Below, piece after piece: positions 17,081 through 24,600 of a DNA stretch of 64,000 nucleotides. The stretch's first letter is position 1, and every line of letters begins with the position of its first letter. A program made the translations under genes and the position numbers. Source of the stretch: an uncultured Pseudanabaenaceae cyanobacterium (GTDB lineage: Bacteria > Cyanobacteriota > Cyanobacteriia > PCC-9006 > JAAUQQ01); contig CALECT010000032.1 of assembly GCA_937949725.1 (NCBI GenBank), positions 46,802-110,801 on the forward strand, written 5' to 3'. The notes below the pieces were generated by a model. The model did no database searches and was not told the DNA's origin. It saw only the letters and a program-made list of their open reading frames with translations.

Positions 17081-17984
17081 TATCGTCTTGATCTAAGAAA
17101 TAAAGATCTAGGGTTTGAGCGATCGCTGCTTGCCGCCGTCGTTGATCTTCCGAGATGCTCAGCCACTGGTTACCCAGTCCTGGCGCATTCCATTGATCAA
17201 GATCTGGATCCCAATAGGACCAAGTGCGAGCATGGAGAATGCCTTCAACTTCCCCTAGGGATAACTGTCGTGCTTCCTCAAGTCGATTGATATATCCCCG
17301 ATCCAATGCTGCAAGGGGAGCCTGATTGGCAAGGTCAATACCGTTTAGAGCTTCAGTAATTGAAAGCTTAAGCTGCTTTTGAACAGCCAATTGCTGTAGC
17401 TGCTGTGCCTGGATTTGCAGGCGCTTAAGTTGTTTTTCATCTGCATCAGCCGGGGAGCTGGCTTCATGCTGGTAGGAGAAGCTGCCCAGGTTCCAATGGC
17501 CATTGCCGGGGTCATGGTGGCCATGGTAAGCCCAGGTGCGATCGCCGTTGGGCCTACGAGTGCCCTCCGCACTACCCACAGCCAGGGCTACTACTGAATC
17601 TGCCCCTCCTTGGAACAAGGCTTGAATGGACGGTGCCAATACCGGCAGCACTGCTGAGTGAGAACTATTTTTTTGATCTGCATCGGAAATGATGACGCCT
17701 GAAGCAGCTGGTGACTCGGGGGATGGGTCATTATCCAGTTGGGGGACAGATGCTGGCGAAGTTAAACTGCGAATTGTCTCCTGCCTGGAGTGGGAAGCTG
17801 GTGTAGAGCGGGACAAGCTGAAGTCCAAGAGGGCTGAACTACTTTGGGCATGGCTAGGGCTTGCAATCACAGCCTGTAAGGCGAAGACAAACAGGCAAAG
17901 CTTTTGAGCTTGGCTCAGCGTTAGGAAAGAGTGCAATAGAAGTTTTGTAGGCAAGGTCAATAAATTAAAACAATGAATGGACAT
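17067..17984 (-). CDS. Hypothetical exported protein with YxGHxDPGNGxWN-like motif
   Basis: The 305-residue product starts with a hydrophobic stretch near 27-47 ending in SPSHAQS, a likely signal peptide with AxA-type cleavage. A Ser/Pro-rich region follows. The conserved-looking centre is ALAVGSAEGTRRPNGDR, then AYHGHHDPGNGHWNLGSFSYQHE (about residues 130-175), a pattern I recall from uncharacterised cyanobacterial exported proteins. The C-terminal part is helical and Gln/Leu-rich and ends with a Trp-rich WSYWDPDLDQWNAPGLG segment. The AEG and GHxDPG motifs could belong to a lysozyme-like fold, but that is a guess. It is the third of three same-strand genes. Confidence 0.75.
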   Translation of the reverse strand: MSIHCFNLLTLPTKLLLHSFLTLSQAQKLCLFVFALQAVIASPSHAQSSSALLDFSLSRSTPASHSRQETIRSLTSPASVPQLDNDPSPESPAASGVIISDADQKNSSHSAVLPVLAPSIQALFQGGADSVVALAVGSAEGTRRPNGDRTWAYHGHHDPGNGHWNLGSFSYQHEASSPADADEKQLKRLQIQAQQLQQLAVQKQLKLSITEALNGIDLANQAPLAALDRGYINRLEEARQLSLGEVEGILHARTWSYWDPDLDQWNAPGLGNQWLSISEDQRRRQAAIAQTLDLYFLDQDDIIPK

Positions 17985-18044
17985 GGCTCGGGAGTAAGGC
18001 CCTGGGCAATGGCGAGATTTAGGCAGACAGCCAACTGGGCAAGG

Positions 18045-18728
18045 CTAGGGCTGGGTGAGCAACGCTTCTAGCAAGCTGGGCGATGGCTCTACGAAGGCCC
18101 AGGTTCCTTCAGGTTGTTTGCGCAACATTGCGATCGCAACTTGCTCTCCTCGGCCAATGATTTGCCCCGCAGGCTGCTGGCCCAGTTGAAGCTGATGCAG
18201 ATGACAAAGCCGCAGGCGATAGGCTGGAATTTCTGGGCTGGAAACCGCGACGCAGTTACTCGATTGAGTTCCAATCTTTCCCGTCGCAGAGGCTTCATTC
18301 TGCCGATCTGTTAAGGGCTGAATGCGACCGGCTTTAGGCATGTACAGAGCTTTGCCACCTAGGTTGATAACGACATCTCCTAGGCCACTGCTAATGGGAT
18401 AGCTTGCAATGGTTTGACCGGGCTGGAGGTGCCATTGCTGGTGAAGTTTCAGGTTCACAGGAGCTTCCGAGGGGCGGTTGCAACTACTGAGGAGCGTTGC
18501 TATTAAGCCCAGATAAATCACAGCGGGCCTAAACCAGCGAGCGCGCCAATGGGGCTGTGAATAATAATTTGAGGCTGGAGTGGAACGGGGGGCGGGAGTC
18601 TTTTGAGTCAGGGAAGTAGTGTGCTCAGAGGTGGAGGCAGTCGCAGGTTGTGATGGGATGCAGTGAAAGGTTGAAATATTTGTTGCAATGGCTTGGGGCA
18701 AGACGGAGTGGGAGTCGAAAGAAGTCAT
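18045..18728 (-). CDS. Hypothetical lipoprotein-like protein
   Basis: This 227-residue frame has a hydrophobic segment ending in a lipobox-like LLSSC near residue 80, followed by a soluble domain with VVINLGGKALYMPKAG and YRLRLCHLHQL. The 65 residues before the hydrophobic stretch are Ser/Thr/Pro-rich and too long for a normal lipoprotein signal, so the true start may be an internal non-ATG codon. No ATG lies between them. It sits 60 bp upstream of the preceding entry's gene on the same strand. Function unknown. Confidence 0.6.
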   Translation of the reverse strand: MTSFDSHSVLPQAIATNISTFHCIPSQPATASTSEHTTSLTQKTPAPRSTPASNYYSQPHWRARWFRPAVIYLGLIATLLSSCNRPSEAPVNLKLHQQWHLQPGQTIASYPISSGLGDVVINLGGKALYMPKAGRIQPLTDRQNEASATGKIGTQSSNCVAVSSPEIPAYRLRLCHLHQLQLGQQPAGQIIGRGEQVAIAMLRKQPEGTWAFVEPSPSLLEALLTQP

Positions 18729-18792
18729 GCTGAATTGGGCGCACCACTGTGCGCCCCGACAGGATTTTCAGTGTGAGTTGTTACACCGAGGT

Positions 18793-19527
18793 CTAGAACT
18801 GGAAGGCGTAGCCCGCGTATTCGTCTTCTTCAAACAGCAGTACAAGCCAAGTCTGGGGGTCAAAGGCCAGGGGATAGGCTTCGCGTTGGGCGCTGATGCC
18901 CGCTCGCATTTCAATGTCTTGAAATTGGCAGTAGGGCTGGGGGAGTTGGGTGCGAATGTCGCTTTGGGGCGATCGCTCCGGCACCGTTAAGACTTTGGCG
19001 AGCTGGGCGCGTGAGAGAGCTGCGTTGGATTGAACGATAGTTTTACAGTGAGATTGCTCAATGGCACTGGCATTAACGCGCCCCCCATGGGCTCCGCCCA
19101 AATTAATTGCGACGGTGAATAGTGCTACGAGCCAGCCTCCAGCCAGGAAGATTCGTTGCTGCTGGGGCATGAATCTTTCTAGTTGTTGAGTCGCTGCTGT
19201 GGGGGCATTTGCTTTGGGCTTGAGATTGGACTGTCGCCGTTCGACAAACGTTGGGTGATGGGGGAATAGGCGATCGTGAAATGCCTTCGCGAAGGTGAAT
19301 GGGGACTGTTTTAAGCTGCTTACGGCAACATTTTTGGGATGATTCGGCTGATGAGTTTGTGGTTGGTGACTGCCATAGGATGGAGGGGTGACGGGAGTTT
19401 GTAAGCGATTACTGTCGATATTGAAGCTATGGGGATAGAGCTGCCTGAGTCTCAGGGGAATGTTGTGGGAATTTGGGGACGAGTCAGTGGGTTTAGATTG
19501 ATTTTGCAGGTGCAATTGCATAGTCAA
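18793..19527 (-). CDS. Conserved cyanobacterial membrane-anchored protein of unknown function
   Basis: This 244-residue protein has a long polar N-terminal region rich in His, Pro, Ser and Gln, one membrane segment (RIFLAGGWLVALFTVAIN, about 125-142), and a C-terminal domain with LSRAQLAKVLTVPERSP, PYCQFQDIEMRAG and AYPLAFDPQTWLVLLFE. I recognise this C-terminal block (AQLAKLLTVPER...REAYPLxFDPQTWLV) from conserved cyanobacterial proteins of unknown function. It is the first of three same-strand genes; the next begins 64 bp later. Confidence 0.75.
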   Translation of the reverse strand: MTMQLHLQNQSKPTDSSPNSHNIPLRLRQLYPHSFNIDSNRLQTPVTPPSYGSHQPQTHQPNHPKNVAVSSLKQSPFTFAKAFHDRLFPHHPTFVERRQSNLKPKANAPTAATQQLERFMPQQQRIFLAGGWLVALFTVAINLGGAHGGRVNASAIEQSHCKTIVQSNAALSRAQLAKVLTVPERSPQSDIRTQLPQPYCQFQDIEMRAGISAQREAYPLAFDPQTWLVLLFEEDEYAGYAFQF

Positions 19528-20270
19528 AACCTCAAAATGAATTGTCAGCTACGGGCATAGGCATGGACGATTGAGTTTCATCACGCTTAAGCATGGTGAA
19601 AGAGTCAGTCAGATTAAAAAGGTGACTGACGCTATAGTGCAATGAAAGTTGTGCACAACAAAGTGCGGCAAGATCTAGAGTGAATCCCCGAGATGTTGCT
19701 ATTTCCAATCGGCAATAGCGAGAATTGAGGGGGCACGGATAGCAAGTCTACTCAAATCTGACTGCAACGAAGTCACAGTAGAGTTTCAGAGAGTAGACCT
19801 GCTGTTGATCTTTAAGAAAACGGATTAGAATCCTTACGCTGCCTTTTTTCTGAGGCTTTTGAGGATTGGTGGGACGCAATAGGATGGAGCAAATAAGGAT
19901 TGATGCCTGTAAACATCTAGATTTGCCAATGAAATGACTCAAAGCTGCTAGAGCTAAAGCATATAAGCCAAAGATGTGAAATTTCCACGGGTCTGGAGAG
20001 GTACTGCTGGCTCATCAATGAGTGTTGAATGCAGGACTGAAACAAATTGGCCTCCTGAGGCAAATTAGGTTTTGAAGTTGGAACTTATATCGGTGTGGAT
20101 AGCCGATTAATTCGATTGACTCTCTCAGGTTTGAATTGAATCAAATTTACATCAGGTAACTTGACTGTTATTGGTATAGCACTAATTTACCCAAGCTGAT
20201 AGGGAAACAACAACCTCAATTTCTAATGACATGATTTTTCTGAAAGAACTGCTGAATAATCGTTCCACAG

Positions 20271-20345
20271 TCTGCAAAGATCTGTGGAAAAGTCAGATTT
20301 AGCTGTGGAAAGTCAAGTTCAATGTTGTGGAAATTCTGTGGTAAG
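20271..20345. promoter_or_regulatory. Cluster of five DnaA-box-like sites
   Basis: Four direct nonamers read TGTGGAAAA (20283), TGTGGAAAG (20304), TGTGGAAAT (20326) and TGTGGTAAG (20337); the reverse complement of the first is TTTTCCACA, the DnaA box form known from cyanobacteria. A fifth, inverted CGTTCCACA starts at 20271. Start-to-start distances of 21, 22 and 11 bp keep the sites near one face of the helix. An AT-rich stretch follows. It could be a replication origin, a DnaA titration site, or a DnaA-controlled promoter. Confidence 0.55.
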
Positions 20346-20460
20346 GCTGTGACTAATTAGTTATTTTTATCACTGATAAGGTTTCAAATATTTATCTGAA
20401 TCAATCTGATTTCCCTGTTTTTAAAAGCCTAATCGTCTTCCTTTAAACGTATTTTCAGCT
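20346..20460. other. AT-rich stretch next to the DnaA-box cluster (possible unwinding element)
   Basis: The sequence right of the boxes is visibly AT-rich, with TTAGTTATTTTTATCACTG, AAATATTTATC and TTTTTAAAAG. In bacterial origins a duplex-unwinding element lies beside the DnaA boxes; this stretch would fit. The assignment depends on the box cluster being an origin. Confidence 0.35.
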
Positions 20461-20726
20461 TCTCAGTAATCAGACGGAGGGCAATTTTATGATGAGATTG
20501 TAGCCAAACCACCAGTGATGAACTCCATGACGATGGAGAGTTTCAAAATAGCCGTGGTCATATTCCGTGGTCATATTCCTTCGCTCTCTCCATAAGCTGT
20601 TCAGGCTAGATAGCTGATTGTGATATGGATATTACAAGTCTGAACGATTGAGACTGTTGATTTAAGAGCTTGAAAATTGGCTAGGCTAGAAATCGACAGA
20701 AAATTGCCTTCCCAGGAGACTAGACA

Positions 20727-20975
20727 ATGGCCATTGAACGCAGCCGCAGCCGCATGATGTTCCGCCAAGAAGAAATGGTCGAGCTGAAGCAGCAATGCTT
20801 CACGATCAGCCGAATTTTTGAGCCAGGTAAGTACCTCGCCGGAGAGCTTCCCGATGAGGCCTATGACATGGGCTTGGTGGAGGCATTACCTTCTGTGAAG
20901 GGCAAGAGTGAGGAGCATCCGCCAGAAAATGATGCCCCAGCGGACGAGGCAGAAGCACCTGCAGAGGACGCGTAA
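20727..20975 (+). CDS. Small acidic hypothetical protein
   Basis: This 82-residue protein begins MAIERSRSRMMFRQEEM and continues with a compact segment (LKQQCFTISRIFEPGKYLAGELPDEAYDMGLVEALP, split here as one folded half), then an acidic Pro/Glu/Ala-rich tail. An AGGAG about 10 nt before the ATG is a good ribosome-binding site, which supports the start and the gene. I do not recognise a domain. It is downstream of the DnaA-box cluster and could be regulated by it. Confidence 0.65.
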   Translation: MAIERSRSRMMFRQEEMVELKQQCFTISRIFEPGKYLAGELPDEAYDMGLVEALPSVKGKSEEHPPENDAPADEAEAPAEDA

Positions 20976-21109
20976 GCGATCGCACCACACATTCAGCAAG
21001 ATAGCCCCTAAAGAACGAGGATTCCATGAGGCCGTGATGCATCTACGGCAACTGCGGACATGGCAGGCCATGTCCCGATGGGTTGTCGGGCCTTGTTAAA
21101 TTTCCACTC

Positions 21110-23197
21110 CTAACTAAGGCCTAAACAATCCAGCAGGAAGGCATCTTCAAAAGCAATCTCCTTGATGCGCTCATACCGACCAGATGCGCCGCCATGACCC
21201 GCTCCCATATTGGTCTTGAGCAATAAGCGGTTGCTGTCAGTCTTAGTCACTCGTAGCTTTGCAGCCCATTTTGCCGGTTCCCAGTAGGAGACGCGGGGGT
21301 CATTGAGCCCTGCTGTAATCAGCAAATTGGGATAATCCTGGGCTGCGACATTGTCGTAGGGCGAGTAGGACTTCATGTATTCGTAGAATTCCGGCTCGTT
21401 GGGATTGCCCCACTCCTCCCACTCCATGACTGAAAGGGGGAGATCTGGGTCCAGGATGGTGGTGACGACATCCACGAAGGGGACTTGGGCGATCGCTCCT
21501 TGAAACAATCCAGGCCGAAGATTCACCACCGCCCCCATCAACAATCCCCCAGCGCTACCACCAGAAATTGTCAGCTTTTCCGACTGAGTCCAATTCTCCG
21601 CAATCAAAAATTCCGCGCAGGCAATAAAGTCCGTGAAGGTATTGGCCTTATGGAGAAACTTGCCATCTTCATACCACTTGCGTCCTAGCTCACCGCCACC
21701 GCGAATATGGGCCACAGCACAAACAACGCCTCGCTCCAGCAGGGACAAACGGTAAGTCGAAAAGCTTACGGGATAGGGATAACCGTAGGAGCCATAGCCC
21801 GTTAAGTGCAAGGGATTGTCGCCCGTGAGTTCTGTGCCCTTGGGGTAGACCAGGGAGATGGGAACTTCTGTGCCATCGGGGGCTTTAGCCAGGAGGCGTT
21901 GGCTTTCGTATTGACTGCGATCATAGCCACCCAGGACGGGCTGTTCCTTTTTCAGCTCCCGTTCATGGCTATCCATGTCATAGTCAAACACCGAGGATGG
22001 CGTGATCATAGAGCTGTAGTGGAAACGAAGCATTTTGCTGTCGAATTCCGGCATGAAGCCGCCGCCGACGGAGTAGGTGGGCTCGGGGAAGTCTAGTTTC
22101 GTGACATCGCCCGTGGAGAGCTTTTGCACCCGGATGGTGGGTAAGCCCTGCTCCCGCTCATAAATAACTAAATGATCTGTAAACAGGTCTACGCCGCTGA
22201 GCATGATGTCTTCCCGGTGGGGAATCATTTCTTTCCACTGGGACTTGCTGGGATTACCGACAGGGGCAGTCATCAGCTTGAAGTTGATGGCGTCGTCGTT
22301 GGTGACAATATAGAAGCGATCGCCTTCCACATCACTTTCTAAGCCGGGGTGATGAGCCACGCCATATTCCACGCCTTTTTCACGGGGGTGAATGATGCGA
22401 AATTCTCCATCGGGAGCATTGGCATCGATAAAGCGGACTTCCGAGGTGATTTTGCTATCGGCGCTGAGGAGAATGTAAGCCTCGCTGCGGGTGGTGCTGA
22501 GGTCCAAGTAAAAGGCTTCGTCTTTTTCTTCGTAGACCAGTTCATCGTTGTGGATCAGGCTGCCCAGGCCATGCCGCCAGAGCTGGTAAGGGCGGTTGGC
22601 TTCGTCTAGGCGAAGGTAAAAGATAGTTTTGTTGTCATTGGCCCAGCAGGCACCGCCCACGTCAGGGATGCTTTCAGGGAAGCGATCGCCCGTCTCCAGA
22701 TTGCGAAACACCAGGGTGTAACGCTCGTTGCCCTGGGTATCTGTGGAATAAGCCAGGAGCTGTTGATTGGGGCTGACTTCATAGTCGCCCAAGGAAAAGA
22801 ATTCCAAGCCCTCTGCCAAGACATTTTCGTCCAGCAGAATCTCTTCTTCAGCCTCCAAACTGCCTGGCTTGCGGCAAAGGATCCCGTAGGCTTTGCCTTC
22901 TTCCGTGCGGGAGTAGTAGTAATAGTCGCCGTAGCGATAGGGCACCGATAGATCGGTTTCCTGAATGCGGCCCAGCATTTCGTCATAGAGCTTTTGCTGG
23001 AGATCTTGGGTGTGGGCCGTTTGAGCCTCGGTGTAAGCATTCTCGGCTTCTAGATATTCGATCACCTCTGGATTTTCTTTTTCCCGCAGCCAGTAGTAGG
23101 GATCAACACGGCGATCTCCATGGATCTCCAGTTCCTTCGGATGCTGAGCAACAATCGGTGGCTGGATTGAAGCGGCAGAAGAAGCAGTATCAGGCAT
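21110..23197 (-). CDS. ptrB: Oligopeptidase B-like S9A prolyl oligopeptidase
   Basis: This serine peptidase cuts short peptides, usually after basic residues. The N-terminal part matches the S9A beta-propeller (YYWLREKENPEV near residue 35, YSTDTQGNERYTL near 145). The catalytic domain shows GGSAGGLL (nucleophile Ser) and GLNDPRVSYWEP (Asp), with the His in GAGHGGASGR near the end. The frame is open to 23308, but I place the start at the ATG at 23195-23197 (695 residues), because most of the upstream 37 codons lie inside a small inverted-repeat element (23217-23341) and the shorter form matches the usual family length of about 690. Specificity for basic residues is inferred from family similarity. 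Confidence 0.93.
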   Translation of the reverse strand: MPDTASSAASIQPPIVAQHPKELEIHGDRRVDPYYWLREKENPEVIEYLEAENAYTEAQTAHTQDLQQKLYDEMLGRIQETDLSVPYRYGDYYYYSRTEEGKAYGILCRKPGSLEAEEEILLDENVLAEGLEFFSLGDYEVSPNQQLLAYSTDTQGNERYTLVFRNLETGDRFPESIPDVGGACWANDNKTIFYLRLDEANRPYQLWRHGLGSLIHNDELVYEEKDEAFYLDLSTTRSEAYILLSADSKITSEVRFIDANAPDGEFRIIHPREKGVEYGVAHHPGLESDVEGDRFYIVTNDDAINFKLMTAPVGNPSKSQWKEMIPHREDIMLSGVDLFTDHLVIYEREQGLPTIRVQKLSTGDVTKLDFPEPTYSVGGGFMPEFDSKMLRFHYSSMITPSSVFDYDMDSHERELKKEQPVLGGYDRSQYESQRLLAKAPDGTEVPISLVYPKGTELTGDNPLHLTGYGSYGYPYPVSFSTYRLSLLERGVVCAVAHIRGGGELGRKWYEDGKFLHKANTFTDFIACAEFLIAENWTQSEKLTISGGSAGGLLMGAVVNLRPGLFQGAIAQVPFVDVVTTILDPDLPLSVMEWEEWGNPNEPEFYEYMKSYSPYDNVAAQDYPNLLITAGLNDPRVSYWEPAKWAAKLRVTKTDSNRLLLKTNMGAGHGGASGRYERIKEIAFEDAFLLDCLGLS

Positions 23198-23216
23198 GGT
23201 AAAAATCTGATCGTAA

Positions 23217-23341
23217 GAGGTTGTTTGAGAAAGGCTTTTAGCTGTAGCAGGATGACCTATGACGCTGCCAAGATGAACGGGATTTCGAAGTTTCGATCGA
23301 GGTTGCAAATTTGACGCTTGGCCGAATTCTCAAACAACCTC
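23217..23341. mobile_element. MITE-like element, 125 bp, with 15-bp terminal inverted repeats
   Basis: The ends GAGGTTGTTTGAGAA (23217-23231) and TTCTCAAACAACCTC (23327-23341) are perfect inverted repeats, flanked on both sides by TAA (23214-23216 and 23342-23344), a 3-bp target duplication. GAG ends with a TNA target duplication fit IS5-family members of the IS1031-like group, which would supply the transposase in trans. It has no transposase gene. It lies between the start of the oligopeptidase gene and the end of the exchanger gene and adds a false upstream start to the former. Confidence 0.72.
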
Positions 23342-23370
23342 TAAAGGAGATGAATGAGAAATGCGGAGTC

Positions 23371-24333
23371 CTAGAGGAAGCCAAAGCTATGGCCAACAAA
23401 CCAGGCGTACAGAATGAAAAACAGCCACCCTTCCCAAATGGTGAGTTCCTGATCCTGAGTGGCAAAGAAGAGCAAAATCGTTCCCGCCACCATGGTTGGC
23501 ACACTGACCTGCTGCACTAAAGGGGGCACGGGCAGTTCTTGAACGAGGCCAGGAACGCCCATCACCATAAAGGTGTTGAATACATTGGAACCCAGGACAT
23601 TGCCTACGGCCAATTCTGCCTTGCCCTTCAGGGTTGCGTTAATGGTGACTGCAAGTTCTGGCAGAGAAGTACCAAAGGCAACGACGGTAACCGCAATAAT
23701 TTCTTTACCAATATTGAGTAGCTCCGAGAGCTTGATAATCGACTCAATGGTGTATCTGGCCCCAATGTAAATGAACACCGAGCTCAGGGTAATGATCAGC
23801 AATTGCTGAATCAACGCTCGCTTGCTGCGCTCCACATGGACTGGCAGATCTTCCTCCGGTGTCTCCGGTGCTTCACCACTGCCCTTGACTGTGTAAAACA
23901 GATACATCACGTAGCCAATGATGCTCAAGATCGCTTCACCTAGGGTAAAGCGACCGTCGGCTCCTTCTAATGCCAGGATGAAAGCAGATCCCACAAACAG
24001 CGGCAGGTCAACACTGACAAGATCGTAGGTAATTTTGATGGGCTGCTTGCCAATCACCGAAGCAATACCAATCACCAAGAAAATATTGGTGATGTTAGAG
24101 CCAACAACATTGCTGACCACAAACTCCGGTGCCCCTTCGGAGATCGAGACCAGGGAAGACACTAGCTCTGGAATTGAGGTGCCGATCGCCACGATCGTCA
24201 CGCCAATAATGAAGGCAGGCAGGCCGAGAAGCAGACCAATTTTTTCGGCGGCGTCGGTGAAAAAATCAGAACTCTTTGCCAACAGCGCAAGGCTGGCCGC
24301 AAAGATGAGGGAATACAGCAGGATTTCTTGCAT
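23371..24333 (-). CDS. CaCA-family sodium/calcium exchanger-like protein (YrbG type)
   Basis: This 320-residue membrane protein exchanges calcium or another cation against sodium or protons. Both alpha repeats are present in opposite halves: GTSIPELVSSL near residue 52 with GSNITNIFLVIG near 79, and GTSLPELAVTI near 220 with GSNVFNTFMVMG near 247. About ten hydrophobic segments are visible, with a charged cytosolic loop (GEAPETPEEDLPVHVERSKR) between the halves at about 152-171. The length is normal for the bacterial YrbG group. Ion specificity cannot be read from the sequence. The gene is followed by the MITE-like element. Confidence 0.92.
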   Translation of the reverse strand: MQEILLYSLIFAASLALLAKSSDFFTDAAEKIGLLLGLPAFIIGVTIVAIGTSIPELVSSLVSISEGAPEFVVSNVVGSNITNIFLVIGIASVIGKQPIKITYDLVSVDLPLFVGSAFILALEGADGRFTLGEAILSIIGYVMYLFYTVKGSGEAPETPEEDLPVHVERSKRALIQQLLIITLSSVFIYIGARYTIESIIKLSELLNIGKEIIAVTVVAFGTSLPELAVTINATLKGKAELAVGNVLGSNVFNTFMVMGVPGLVQELPVPPLVQQVSVPTMVAGTILLFFATQDQELTIWEGWLFFILYAWFVGHSFGFL

Positions 24334-24600
24334 GGGGGAATTAAAACTCCATCGCCGCTGAATATCCTTCCTAGGCTGGCTTTCTTGAGCAGCAAATTAG
24401 GGCCGCTGGAGAGAAAGAGAGAAGCGGGGGCAACGGAGGACAGTCTAGGAATAAGGTTGACGCCAGACAGTCATTCTGCCACTGGCCTGCGGTTCCGGAC
24501 AAGCTTAGGGATAGCGATGTATTGGTTTCTTTAGAAAGATGGCTTTGACTGGGGGATATGTTCTGAGAAATGAAGGGCGGCAGGGGCTGTTAAAGGTGTA

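Larger units (their letters stand above)
19528..20726. other. AT-rich 1.2 kb intergenic region
   Basis: No convincing gene was found; a 64-residue minus frame at 19748-19942 lacks protein-like features. The notable content is a cluster of DnaA-box-like nonamers (20271-20345) followed by an AT-rich stretch (20346-20460), called separately. The left end should hold the promoter of the three-gene minus-strand block and the right end that of the small acidic protein. Confidence 0.5.
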
